NCBI GenBank assembly: GCA_963837805.1
Contig: CAWIOU010000023.1
Span: 248,001-312,000 of the forward strand
Origin: Bog-756 sp963837805
GTDB taxonomy: Bacteria > Actinomycetota > Acidimicrobiia > Acidimicrobiales > RAAP-2
Direction of reading: 5' to 3'
Length of the DNA stretch: 64,000 bases
Both the position numbers and the translations under genes were made by a program. The notes below the pieces were generated by a model. The model searched no databases, was not told the origin of the DNA, and saw nothing but the letters and a program-made list of their open reading frames with translations. Below are positions 20,145-29,173 of this stretch, one piece after another; the stretch's first letter is position 1; each line of letters begins with the position of its first letter.

Positions 20145-21128
20145 CTACACGCTCGAGCGGGGGCGGTCGGACTGCAGGGCGAGGGCACCGATGACGGCGC
20201 CTTCCCGGAGCCCCCATTCGCTCACCACCAGGCGTTGCAGGCCGAGGTTCTCCACCAGCGTGGAGAGCACCACCGCCCCGACCGGCAGCAGGGGCGCCCG
20301 GCGGGTCTGGACCCCGGGGAGGGCGAGACGGGCGTCCAGGTCGAGCGTGGCCAGGCGGTCCGAGAGGTCGAGGAGCTGACCGGCCGGGATCTCCACCTGG
20401 TTGACCTGGATCGAGGACACCGAGCCCGAGGAGAGCACCGGACGGTGGAGGCCCAACGCCAGCCGGGCCAAGGCCCGGACCGTGCCTCCACTGGCGATGA
20501 CCCTGGTCCCGGCGCCCGGGTGGCCCTCGAGCATGGCCCGGATGGGCTCGGCCCGGTGGAGGGCGACCTCGGTGATGGCCTTGCGGTCGTCGGGGGTCAG
20601 TAGCTCGCCGGTTCCGAGCTCCCCTCTGAGGCGCGCCGTGCCGAGGGCCACGCTGGCCACGGCCATGACCTCGTCGATGGTGCCGATGCCCGCTTCCAGG
20701 CTCCCGCCACCGAGATCGAGGCCGAGCACGGGCTCGTGTCCCACCCAGACACCGGCCCGCTGACCCAGAAAGCACAGCCGGGCCTCCTCCTCACCGCTCA
20801 GCAAGGTGATCTTGCTGCCCAGCACCTGTTCGAGCCGGCTGATCAGGCGGGATCCGTTGTCGGCGTCGCGGAGGGCGGCCGTGGCCAGCGCGACCACCAC
20901 GTCGACGCCGGCCTCGTCGCACGCGGCACTGAGCCGCCGCACCGTGCGGACGGCCGAGGCGGCCCGGTCGGCGGGCACGCCACCGGTCTTGGCCACCTCG
21001 GTACCCAGATGGAGGAACGAGCGGCGGCGCAGCACCGGGACCAGCACCCCGTCCCGGGCGGCGTCCACCACCATCAGGTGGAAGGAGCTGCTGCCCAGGT
21101 CGAAGACGCCCACTCGTACAGTCCGCAT
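20145..21128 (-). CDS. Ppx/GppA family exopolyphosphatase/guanosine pentaphosphatase
   Basis: An ASKHA-fold phosphatase of 327 residues. Readable motifs: VGVFDLGSSSFHLMVVDA (phosphate 1), ALATAALRDADNGSRLISRL, LSGEEEARLCFLG and LGLDLGGGSLEAGIG (phosphate 2), and VIASGGTVRALARL. Such enzymes hydrolyse polyphosphate or pppGpp; at this length it is the short actinobacterial type, which lacks the C-terminal HD-like domains. ATG 21128 is the start that leaves MRTVRVGVFDLG at the N-terminus. It converges on the DUF5679 gene and diverges from the cyclase-AAA gene. Confidence 0.9.
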   Translation of the reverse strand: MRTVRVGVFDLGSSSFHLMVVDAARDGVLVPVLRRRSFLHLGTEVAKTGGVPADRAASAVRTVRRLSAACDEAGVDVVVALATAALRDADNGSRLISRLEQVLGSKITLLSGEEEARLCFLGQRAGVWVGHEPVLGLDLGGGSLEAGIGTIDEVMAVASVALGTARLRGELGTGELLTPDDRKAITEVALHRAEPIRAMLEGHPGAGTRVIASGGTVRALARLALGLHRPVLSSGSVSSIQVNQVEIPAGQLLDLSDRLATLDLDARLALPGVQTRRAPLLPVGAVVLSTLVENLGLQRLVVSEWGLREGAVIGALALQSDRPRSSV

Positions 21129-21325
21129 CGGCGTGACGCTATCCGGTGCCGGGAGCACCATCGGCCACGCCATGGCCGGCAGGCGATCGGCGGTGGCGGC
21201 CATGGCCGGATCCGTCGACTCTGGCCTACGATGCGACCCCAAAGGCGAGTGGGGAGCATCGTGGCGATCACCGGAGGCGGGGACAGCGTTCCTCCGTCGG
21301 ACGACGAGCGGAAGCGCAGGTCTCG

Positions 21326-24300
21326 ATGCCGGTGATCGAGAACATCACGGTGCTCTTCACCGACCTGGTCGGTTCGACCGAGCTGGTGTCCTCCCTCAGC
21401 CCCGAAGCCGGCGACGAGATCCGGCGCCGCCACTTCTCTTCGCTCCGCCGGGCCATCGCCGACACCGGGGGCACCGAGCTCAAGAACCTCGGCGACGGGG
21501 TGATGGTCGTGTTCTCCACGGCCTCGGCCGCGTTGACCTGCGCGGTGGCCATGCAACAGGCCATCGACCGGGACAATCGGATGGCGGAGCATCCCCTCGG
21601 CCTCCGGATCGGGCTCAGCGGCGGGGAGGTCTCCCGGGACACCGATGACTACTTCGGTGATCCGGTGATCGAGGCGGCCCGACTCTGCGCCCGGGCCGAG
21701 GGGGGCCAGATCCTGGTGGCCGAGCTCGTGCGGGCCATGGCCGGCCGGTGGGTCCGTCTGGACTTCCGCCCGCTCGGCGAGATCAAGCTCAAAGGGCTTC
21801 CCGACCCGGTGGCGACGCTTGCCTTGCAGTGGGAACCCCTCGAGGTCGTCGACCCGATCACACCCGCCCCGTTGCCGGGGCGGCTGTCGGTCCGTCCCGG
21901 TCTGGGGGTGGTGGGTCGCCAGGTGGAGCTGACCGCGATCGCCGACGCCTTCAAACGGGTGGCGGCGGGCGGCGGGCGCGAAGTCCTCCTGGTCTCCGGC
22001 GAAGCGGGCCAGGGCAAGACCACCCTGATGGCGGAGGCCGCCCGTGCCGCCTTCGACCAGGGGGCCCTCGTGCTGTTCGGGCACAGCGAGGAGGACCTCG
22101 CCTCCCCCTACCAACTGGTCGCCGAGGCGCTCGGCCACTACATCGCCCACGTCTCCGACGACCAGCTCCCGACCTTGGTCGGCGAGCACGGCTCCGAGCT
22201 GGTCCGGCTGGTCCCGACCCTGGCCGGCCGGCTCCCCGACCTCCCGGCATCGAGGGCGACCGACGCCGACACCGAGCGCTTTCTCCTCTTCGCCGCCGTG
22301 CTGGCCCTCCTGGCGACGGTGTCCGAACACCAGCCGGTCGTCCTCGTGCTCGACGACCTGCAGTGGGCCGACCCGGGAAGCCTGCTCCTCCTGCGCCATT
22401 TCGCGTCGTCGGATCAATCCCTGCCCGTGCTCGTGCTCGGGAACTACCGGGACGACGAACTGCCGCACTCCGACGCCCTCCGCTCTCTTCTGGCTGCGCT
22501 CCACCGGCAGAACGGGGTCTCACGCATCGAGCTGCCCGGCCTCGACGACACCGGTGTCGTGGCCCTGGTGGAGGCGGCCGCCGGGCACGACCTCGACGAC
22601 GCCGCCGTCGACCTCGCCCATGCTCTCTACCGGGAGACCGACGGCAACCCCTTCTTCGTGAGCGAGGTCCTGCGGCACCTCTCCGAGACCGGAGCCATCT
22701 ACCTGGACGCCACGGGGCGGTGGGTGGCGGAACACGGCCCCGACCGGATGACCCTGCCGGACAGCGTGCGGGAGGTGATCGGAGCCAGGGTCGGGCGCCT
22801 CGGACCGGAGGCCGGGAGCGTGCTGGGCACGGCGGCGGTGATCGGCCGCCACTTCGACCTCGAGGTCCTGGCGCCGGCCACGGGCACCACCGAGGACGAC
22901 CTCTTCGACATCCTCGAATCCGCGGCCTCGGCGGCCCTGGTGAGAGAGCATTCCGCGGCTGCCGGTCGATACAGCTTCGTCCACGCCCTCATCCAGCACA
23001 CGCTGTACGACGACCTCGGACCCTCCCGCCGGGCCCGCGCCCACCGACGCGTGGCCGAAGCCCTGGAAGGGCTGGGCCGAGGACGTCCCGATACCCGGCT
23101 GGGCGAACTGGCCCGCCACTGGGTCAAGACGTCCCAGCCCGCCGATCTGGCCAAGGCCCTCGATTATTCACGACGGGCGGCGGACGCCGCCCTGGCCGCT
23201 CTTGCCCCGGCCGATGCCCTCGGCTACTACGCCCAGGCCCTCGACCTCTACTCCCGAACCGACCAGCCCGATCCGGTACTCGGGCTCGACCTGGCCATCG
23301 GGCTCGGTACCGCGCAGCGCCAGACCGGGGACCCGGCCTACCGGGAGACACTCCTCGATGCCGCCCGTCGAGCGGCCCGCACCGAGGACACCGGACGCCT
23401 GGTGGCCGCCGCCCTGGCCAACGACCGCGGCTTCTACAGTGCCGTCGGTGCCATCGACGCCGACAAGGTCGAGGTCCTCAACAAGGCGCTCGACATGCTC
23501 GACGGAGCGGATCCGGATCGGTCGCTCGTGTTGGCCACCCTGTGTTCGGAGTTGACCCATGGCAGCGCACTCGAACAACGACAGGCCCTGGCCGAGGAAG
23601 CGGTCGCCGTCGCCGAATCGTCCGGGGACGACGCCACCGTCGTCCGGGTCCTCAACCATCTCTACGTCCCGCTCCAGGTACCAGCCCTATTGGAGCTGGC
23701 CCTGGCCCGCACGTCCGACGCGCTGGCCCGGGCCGAACGAGTTGGCGATCCGGCACTGCTGTTCTGGGCGGCGATGTGGCGGGGTGAAGTGGCCGCCCGC
23801 GCCGGGGACATCGAGACCATGGACCGCTGCATCGAGATCCACGGGTCGACCGCCGCTCTCCTCAATCAACCGATCTTCCATTGGGGCCACACCTTCTTCC
23901 TGGGTCTGCGGGCCCAGATCGCCGGGGATACCGACCGGGCGGACGCGCTGGCCTCCGAAGCACTCCGGATCGGCACCGACGGTGGCCAACTCGATGCCGC
24001 CGTCATCTTCGGCGCCCAACTCATGATCGTGAGCGGTCAACGGGGCACCATGAGCGACCTGGTCCCCCTCATCGAGCAGTTGGCCACCGAGACTCCCGAC
24101 ATCTCCCGATGGTTGTTCGGCTCGCTCCTGGCCAAGGCCCACGTGGAGGGAGGTCGCATGGACCAGGCGCTCAGGTTGCTGGAGGAGTTCGCGGCGTCGG
24201 GCTTCGATCTTCCTCTCGACCAGGTATGGCTCACCGGCATGGTCGACTACGCCGAGGCGGCGGTCGAGTGCCGAGACCCTCGGTACGCCGCCCCCCTGTT

Positions 24301-24664
24301 CGACCGGCTCCAGCCGTGGGCCGGACAGGTGCCGGCCACCGGCGCCTCCGCACTAGGGCCGGTCAACCAGTACCTCGGGGGCCTGGCCGCCGTGCTCGGC
24401 CGGGACGCCGACGCCGACGCCTACTTCGCCGAGGCCGCCGCGTTCAGCGACCGGGTGGGGGCCATGTTCTTCCTGGCCCGGACCCGCCTCTGGTGGGGCA
24501 GGATGCTGGCCGAGCGTCTCGGCCCGGGCGATGCCGAGCAGGCCCGTGATCTCCTCACCAAGGCGCACGCCGCCGCCGTCGAACACGGGTACGGGCAGGT
24601 GACGCGACAGGTTGCGGAAGCACGACAACGGTTGGACGGCGGACAGGCCACGGTCGTGCACTGA
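21326..24664 (+). CDS. Adenylate/guanylate cyclase domain-AAA ATPase regulator
   Basis: An 1112-residue signalling protein. Residues 1-165 form a class III nucleotide cyclase domain (NITVLFTDLVGSTELVSSL with the metal-binding Asp; ELKNLGDGVMVVFSTASAAL with the second Asp). An AAA/STAND-like ATPase follows (Walker A SGEAGQGKTTLM, Walker B VVLVLDDLQWADPGSLLLL), then a long helical TPR-like region to the end. The architecture matches CyaA/LuxR-like ATPase regulators, but no C-terminal HTH is seen. Whether it makes cAMP is untested. The open frame reaches upstream to 21146; ATG 21326 is used because the domain starts directly after it. tRNA-Pro follows 29 bases after the stop. Confidence 0.87.
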   Translation: MPVIENITVLFTDLVGSTELVSSLSPEAGDEIRRRHFSSLRRAIADTGGTELKNLGDGVMVVFSTASAALTCAVAMQQAIDRDNRMAEHPLGLRIGLSGGEVSRDTDDYFGDPVIEAARLCARAEGGQILVAELVRAMAGRWVRLDFRPLGEIKLKGLPDPVATLALQWEPLEVVDPITPAPLPGRLSVRPGLGVVGRQVELTAIADAFKRVAAGGGREVLLVSGEAGQGKTTLMAEAARAAFDQGALVLFGHSEEDLASPYQLVAEALGHYIAHVSDDQLPTLVGEHGSELVRLVPTLAGRLPDLPASRATDADTERFLLFAAVLALLATVSEHQPVVLVLDDLQWADPGSLLLLRHFASSDQSLPVLVLGNYRDDELPHSDALRSLLAALHRQNGVSRIELPGLDDTGVVALVEAAAGHDLDDAAVDLAHALYRETDGNPFFVSEVLRHLSETGAIYLDATGRWVAEHGPDRMTLPDSVREVIGARVGRLGPEAGSVLGTAAVIGRHFDLEVLAPATGTTEDDLFDILESAASAALVREHSAAAGRYSFVHALIQHTLYDDLGPSRRARAHRRVAEALEGLGRGRPDTRLGELARHWVKTSQPADLAKALDYSRRAADAALAALAPADALGYYAQALDLYSRTDQPDPVLGLDLAIGLGTAQRQTGDPAYRETLLDAARRAARTEDTGRLVAAALANDRGFYSAVGAIDADKVEVLNKALDMLDGADPDRSLVLATLCSELTHGSALEQRQALAEEAVAVAESSGDDATVVRVLNHLYVPLQVPALLELALARTSDALARAERVGDPALLFWAAMWRGEVAARAGDIETMDRCIEIHGSTAALLNQPIFHWGHTFFLGLRAQIAGDTDRADALASEALRIGTDGGQLDAAVIFGAQLMIVSGQRGTMSDLVPLIEQLATETPDISRWLFGSLLAKAHVEGGRMDQALRLLEEFAASGFDLPLDQVWLTGMVDYAEAAVECRDPRYAAPLFDRLQPWAGQVPATGASALGPVNQYLGGLAAVLGRDADADAYFAEAAAFSDRVGAMFFLARTRLWWGRMLAERLGPGDAEQARDLLTKAHAAAVEHGYGQVTRQVAEARQRLDGGQATVVH

Positions 24665-24693
24665 GGTAGCGTTGCCCGTTCAGCGTTCTTCAC

Positions 24694-24768
24694 CGGGAAG
24701 TAGCGCAGCTTGGTTAGCGCGCCTGCTTTGGGAGCAGGAGGTCGCGGGTTCAAATCCCGCCTTCCCGA
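24694..24768 (+). tRNA. tRNA-Pro (TGG)
   Basis: A 75-base cloverleaf: acceptor CGGGAAG / CTTCCCG, D-stem GCGC, anticodon stem CCTGC / GCAGG with loop TTTGGGA (anticodon TGG), T-stem GCGGG / CCCGC with TTCAAAT loop, discriminator A. CCA is not encoded. It lies between the cyclase-AAA gene and the convergent PAS-GGDEF-EAL gene; no integrase or repeated tRNA end is seen. Confidence 0.97.
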
Positions 24769-24798
24769 CGCTCACGTCCAGCTTCGTCCGGACTCGGA

Positions 24799-26547
24799 TC
24801 AGGCGCTGATGGGCAAGCCGAAGGCGGTGACGATCTCGGTGGCGGGCAGGGGACGCGAGAACAGGAATCCCTGGGCCAGATCGCACCCGAGCTCCCGGAG
24901 GATCTGGAGCTGCTCGGCGGTCTCCACCCCTTCGGCCACCACCTCGAGCCCGAGGGCGTGGGCCAGGTTGATCACGGCGGAGACGATCTCCTCGCCCTCG
25001 GCATTGACTCCGAGCGCCTCCACGAACAAACGGTCGACCTTGAGGATGTCCAGGGGGAACCGCTGCAGGTAGCTCAGCGATGAATACCCGGTGCCGAAGT
25101 CGTCGATGGCCAGGAGGACGCCGATCTCCTTGAGCGCCTGGAGGACCCCGAGGGCCGAGGCGGCATCCTCCATCAACGCGCTCTCGGTGATCTCGAGGGT
25201 CAGGTACTCGGGCGGGAGCCCGGTCCGGGAGAGGATCGCCTCCACCGTCTCGACGATCCGGGGGTCGTCGATCTGCCGGGCCGAGAGGTTCACCTCCACC
25301 GAGCCCTGCGGACCCTCGCGGCCCTCGAGGTTCCAGTCGCGGAGTTGATGACAGGCCTGCTCCAGGACCCACGCACCGATGGGGATGATGAGACCGCTCT
25401 CCTCGGCCACCGGGATGAAGCGGTACGGGGACACCAGCCCCTGGTCGGGATGCTGCCACCGGATGAGCGCCTCCACCCCGACCGTGGTCTCGCCGTCGAT
25501 CTCCACCACCGGCTGGTAGTGGAGTGTGAGCTCGCTGCGCTCGAGGGCCCGGTGCAACGAATGCTCGGTGGTCATCCGGTCGAGCAACTCGACCCGCATC
25601 GACTCGCCGAACGTCTCCATGTTCGAGCCCCCGCGCCGCTTGGCCTGGTACATGGCGGCTTCGGCGTTGGACAGGAGGGTGGGAGCGTCGACAAACCCGA
25701 ACGTGTTGACGGAAACACCCACCGACGCGTCCAGGAACACCTCGGTGCCATCGATCTCGAGTGGTTGGGTCAGCACGGCCCGGGCCCGTTCGACGAATGC
25801 CGACGCGTCGGCGTGCGCCTCACCGGCCGGGTTCTCGAACAGGGCGAGGAATTCGTCGCCCCCGAACCGGGCGATGAGCTCGCCATGCCCGGCCGCCCGT
25901 TGCAGGCGTTCGGCCACCGCGGTGAGGACTCTGTCCCCGGCGTCGTGGCCCATGCTGTTGTTGATGGCCTTGAACCGGTCGAGGTCCAGAAGCACGACGG
26001 CGACCGTGCCCGGTTTTCCTCGCCCCCGGGCCGCGGCCAGCGTCAACCAGCGGTCGAATTGGGTCCGGTCGGCCACGCCCGTCTGCGGACCCCACTCCCC
26101 GATGGTCGATGGATCGGCCCCGTCCCGGTGGTCTTGGACACAGGGTTGGATGAACGCAGCTACCGAACGCTGCGGTCCGGACCCGATATCGAACCACAGA
26201 CCGTCGGCCACCATCCGCTGACCGGCACGGTGGACGAGTTCGATCCGAACCCGACTGCCGCCGGCGGCGGCTCCTTCACCATCGGGACCGCCTTCCCCGG
26301 AGATGATCCGCTGCAACGGCGAGCCGAGGGGATCGACGGGCAGCAGGGCGTCGAAGATCGACCGCCCGACCAACTCGTCCCGCCGCCAACCGAAGACTTC
26401 CTCGGCGCGTGGATTCCACTCCTTCACCACGCCGACCCCGTCGACCTCGATGAAGGGGTCGGGACAGCGTGCGACCAGCTGAACCCATCGGTTCCGCCAC
26501 CGGGACAGCTCGCTCACCGGGGCCTGCGCTACTCCTTCAACCACCAT
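24799..26547 (-). CDS. PAS-GGDEF-EAL cyclic-di-GMP protein
   Basis: A 582-residue cytosolic protein with no membrane segment. Domains in order: PAS (about 20-130; PDPFIEVDGVGVVKEWNPRA), GGDEF (about 155-310; ARFGGDEFLALF) and EAL (about 325-580; TTVGVEALIRWQHPDQGLV, LEITESALMED, LAIDDFGTGYSSLSYLQ, VAEGVE). Both catalytic motifs are intact, so it may make and break cyclic-di-GMP, with the PAS domain as input. It is the second GGDEF-EAL protein within 10 kb. Start ATG 26547 precedes the PAS domain closely. Confidence 0.93.
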   Translation of the reverse strand: MVVEGVAQAPVSELSRWRNRWVQLVARCPDPFIEVDGVGVVKEWNPRAEEVFGWRRDELVGRSIFDALLPVDPLGSPLQRIISGEGGPDGEGAAAGGSRVRIELVHRAGQRMVADGLWFDIGSGPQRSVAAFIQPCVQDHRDGADPSTIGEWGPQTGVADRTQFDRWLTLAAARGRGKPGTVAVVLLDLDRFKAINNSMGHDAGDRVLTAVAERLQRAAGHGELIARFGGDEFLALFENPAGEAHADASAFVERARAVLTQPLEIDGTEVFLDASVGVSVNTFGFVDAPTLLSNAEAAMYQAKRRGGSNMETFGESMRVELLDRMTTEHSLHRALERSELTLHYQPVVEIDGETTVGVEALIRWQHPDQGLVSPYRFIPVAEESGLIIPIGAWVLEQACHQLRDWNLEGREGPQGSVEVNLSARQIDDPRIVETVEAILSRTGLPPEYLTLEITESALMEDAASALGVLQALKEIGVLLAIDDFGTGYSSLSYLQRFPLDILKVDRLFVEALGVNAEGEEIVSAVINLAHALGLEVVAEGVETAEQLQILRELGCDLAQGFLFSRPLPATEIVTAFGLPISA

Positions 26548-26700
26548 GGTGCTCCCGTCGTGGTTTCGATGAGTCGCCCCCCGATCGCCGGGGTCGCGGT
26601 CCCCTGTACATGGCCACTGCCGGATGATCGACCAGATTCACCACCCGGCTCGGACTCCGGGGGGCTCGTCTGACCAACGACGCGGTGCCACTGCGACGAC

Positions 26701-26729
26701 ATGGTAGGCAATCGACCCTTGCACATCAA
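26701..26729 (-). promoter_or_regulatory. Candidate promoter for the PAS-GGDEF-EAL gene
   Basis: On the minus strand TTGATG, a 17-base spacer and TACCAT match the sigma-70 consensus at 4/6 and 4/6. It lies in the 301-base divergent gap 26548-26848, about 155 bases before the start codon. I see no gene in that gap; a 98-codon minus-strand frame there (26529-26825) has no family character. Confidence 0.3.
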
Positions 26730-26848
26730 GGATTTCGGCCCGTCCGGGATGGGGCGACAGATCGTCCCGGTGGGCCGCACCGGCGTCTGACCCCGAGTGA
26801 GCATACTGATTTGCCGATCGGACACCGTGGCCGAGTACCGTGCCTGGG

Positions 26849-27898
26849 ATGGTCGTCGTCACCGGCACGTTGCAGAAGGACGCATGGGCCCGGAACATCC
26901 TCCCGCCGGTCGAACAGGTGCGACCGGGGCTGTGGTCGATACCCGTCCCCATCCCCAACAATCCGCTGCGCTACGTACTCGTCTACGCCTTCGAGCTCGA
27001 TGGCGGCGGGGTCGGATTGGTCGATGCCGGGTGGAACACCGACGATGCCTGGGCCTCGTTGGGCGATGGACTGGCGGCGGCGGGAGGAAGTATCTCCGAC
27101 GTCCGGGCCGTCCTGGTCACCCACATCCACCCCGACCACTACGGACTGGCCGGCAGGGTCCGCGAAGCCTCCGGCGCGTGGATCGGTCTGCATCCGGCCG
27201 ACGCCGTCATGCTCGAATCCCGGTACGGCAACACCGATGAGCTGGTGACCCGCATGGTCAGGTTCCTGGCTGATTCGGGAGTGCCGGACGACCGGCTCCC
27301 CGACCTGGCTCACGCCTCGATGGCCATCAAGTCGATGGTGACCATGGCCGAGCCGGACGTCCTGTTCGAAGACGGACGGGAGATCGATCTCCCCGGGTGG
27401 CCGCTGCGCACCATCTGGACACCCGGACACTCACCGGGACACGTCTGCTTCTTCAGTGAGGACCGGAAGCTGCTCGTCTCGGGCGATCACGTCCTGCCCC
27501 GGATCACACCGAACATCTCGGTTCACGCTCAACAGGAATCCAACCCGCTGGGCGACTATCTCGACTCCCTCCGCAAGGTGCAGGGCCTCGGGACCGAGGA
27601 GGTCCTTCCCGGCCACGAGTACCGGTTCTCCGATCTCGACGGCCGTGTCGAGGAGATCATCACCCATCATTCCGACCGCCTCGACGAGATCGAGCAGGTC
27701 ATCACCGAGCACCCGGGTTCGACCGCATGGGAGATCACGCTGCGTCTGCACTGGTCACGTCCGTGGGACGAGATCCAGTCGTTCATGCAACGTCAGGCCA
27801 ACGGCGAGACCCTGGCCCACTGCGTCCTCCTCGAGCTGCAGGGTCGGGTCCGCCGCCAGGGGAAGGAGCCGGCCCGCTTCTTCGCCGCCGGCTCCTGA
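26849..27898 (+). CDS. MBL-fold metallo-hydrolase
   Basis: A metallo-beta-lactamase-fold hydrolase of 349 residues with the metal site THIHPDHYGLAGRV (HxHxDH), TPGHSPGHVCFFSED (third His), VSGDHVLP (bridging Asp) and a distal LPGHEYRF His. This matches the glyoxalase II/lactonase-like group with a C-terminal helical extension of the kind seen in long MBL hydrolases; the substrate is unknown. ATG 26849 is used; a GTG nine bases upstream is also in frame and neither has a clear ribosome binding site. Confidence 0.88.
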   Translation: MVVVTGTLQKDAWARNILPPVEQVRPGLWSIPVPIPNNPLRYVLVYAFELDGGGVGLVDAGWNTDDAWASLGDGLAAAGGSISDVRAVLVTHIHPDHYGLAGRVREASGAWIGLHPADAVMLESRYGNTDELVTRMVRFLADSGVPDDRLPDLAHASMAIKSMVTMAEPDVLFEDGREIDLPGWPLRTIWTPGHSPGHVCFFSEDRKLLVSGDHVLPRITPNISVHAQQESNPLGDYLDSLRKVQGLGTEEVLPGHEYRFSDLDGRVEEIITHHSDRLDEIEQVITEHPGSTAWEITLRLHWSRPWDEIQSFMQRQANGETLAHCVLLELQGRVRRQGKEPARFFAAGS

Positions 27899-27907
27899 AC
27901 CCGGCCG

Positions 27908-28699
27908 TCAGGGGGAACCGCGGTCGGGAACCGATCGGTCGTCCTCAGGGAGATCCGCGCTCGTCCCGGCCTCGTCGTCGGGTCGGCCGGACCCATCGTC
28001 ACCTCCGGCTGACCCGGTGGCCCCCGAGCGCCTCCGCTCCCGTCGTTTCAGGATGAGGGTGACCACGACCACCACGACGACCAGGCCACCCACCACGGCG
28101 ACCGACCAGAGACCGATCGTCGAGAGGATGCGGGCGAAGGAGAGGCCGACGATGAAACCGAGGAGGGTGTAGCCGATCCCCCAGATCAATCCGCCGATGG
28201 CGTTGTAGAAGAGGAACACCCGGTAGCGGAGTCCGCTCATTCCGGCCAGGGCGGGGATGATGGCCCGGGCGAAGGCCACGAAGCGACCGAGGAAGACCGC
28301 CGGACCTCCGTAGTGCTCGAGCATGGCCATGGTTCGCCGGATCCCGGTCCGCCCCTTCAGGGGGCGCCGCTCGACGAGCCACGGTCCCGAACGCTTTCCC
28401 ACTTCGAACCCGACCGAGTCACCGACGATGGCGCACACCACGACCACCGCCATCATGGTTTCGAGGTTGACCTGGTGCAGGCCGGCCAGGACGCCGCCGA
28501 CCACCACCGCGGTCTCCCCGGGGATGAAGAACCCCACCATCAAGGCCGCCTCGGAAAAGACCAGGAACCCGACGACGGCGTAGGCGGTGGGCCCGTGGAA
28601 GTGGAGCAGCCAACCCGACAGGCCGCCGGGGGCCTGGGAGTCGGCCGCCGCCAGGACCTGGGCCACCCCGCGGGCCGCGGCGGTCGTCGTCAGGATCAT
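27908..28699 (-). CDS. DedA family membrane protein
   Basis: A 263-residue polytopic membrane protein of the DedA/SNARE-associated family, proposed lipid (undecaprenyl phosphate or phospholipid) transporters. Signatures: FSEAALMVGFFIPGETAVVV with the acidic re-entrant loop, and FLGRFVAFARAIIPALAGMS with the conserved Arg. The last ~45 residues are a charged, disordered tail (RRRSGATGSAGGDDGSG onward). ATG 28699 is preceded by GAGGGTG; a TTG at 28720 is unlikely. It converges on the MBL gene, ten bases away. Confidence 0.9.
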   Translation of the reverse strand: MILTTTAAARGVAQVLAAADSQAPGGLSGWLLHFHGPTAYAVVGFLVFSEAALMVGFFIPGETAVVVGGVLAGLHQVNLETMMAVVVVCAIVGDSVGFEVGKRSGPWLVERRPLKGRTGIRRTMAMLEHYGGPAVFLGRFVAFARAIIPALAGMSGLRYRVFLFYNAIGGLIWGIGYTLLGFIVGLSFARILSTIGLWSVAVVGGLVVVVVVVTLILKRRERRRSGATGSAGGDDGSGRPDDEAGTSADLPEDDRSVPDRGSP

Positions 28700-28741
28700 G
28701 GCACCCTCGGGCGGATCCAACCGCGGAGCGCGGCTGGGCCC

Positions 28742-29173
28742 TCAGGACCACCGGGACAGGGTCACACTGGTCCACGTCCGCCGCCGGCAGGCGGGGCAGG
28801 TCATCCACCGGTCGAAGGTACGCCGGGGGAGCCAGGCTCCGAAGGGAAACTGCAGCAGCACGAATTCGATCACGCCCACTCTGCTGATCACACCGCACGA
28901 CGAACATCCGACCGAGAGGAGGCCATGGGGAGGGAGCGGGTCGGTGGCGGTGGCCGTCGATGTGGCTGCGCTCGGCTCGCCGCTAGGAGTGGCCTCGGAG
29001 AACAGCGCGTGCTTGCCGGCCGGTCGTGCGTGGCGGGTGGCCGGCGTCGGATGGCCGGGGGCCACCTTGGCCCGGTGGGCGGTGGGACCCTCGTCGTCGT
29101 CGGACAGCGCCTGTTGGTCGATCGGCATCCAGTAGAGCGCCCGTTTGCCCAGCGGGTCGGGGCCCTCGGGCAC
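28742..29173 (-). CDS. Small zinc-ribbon-like protein, coupled to ParA
   Basis: A 143-residue protein I do not recognise. The N-terminal half is low in order (Ser/Thr/Ala-rich); the C-terminal half has two CxxC pairs, SVGCSSCGVISRVG and RWMTCPACRRRTW, about 35 residues apart with an aromatic stretch between, which suggests a zinc ribbon. The GTG start overlaps the ParA stop (TAGTG on the coding strand), so the two are translationally coupled. This points to a shared role, perhaps as an adaptor, but no function can be assigned. Confidence 0.65.
   Translation of the reverse strand: MPEGPDPLGKRALYWMPIDQQALSDDDEGPTAHRAKVAPGHPTPATRHARPAGKHALFSEATPSGEPSAATSTATATDPLPPHGLLSVGCSSCGVISRVGVIEFVLLQFPFGAWLPRRTFDRWMTCPACRRRTWTSVTLSRWS

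Noticed and set aside
21748..23787. 679-codon plus-strand frame within the cyclase-AAA gene
   Set aside because: Out-of-phase reading of a real gene; composition is Arg/Gly/Pro-heavy with no motif.
26529..26825. 98-codon minus-strand frame upstream of the PAS-GGDEF-EAL gene
   Set aside because: Out of frame with the gene, no domain, and composition like non-coding divergent DNA.
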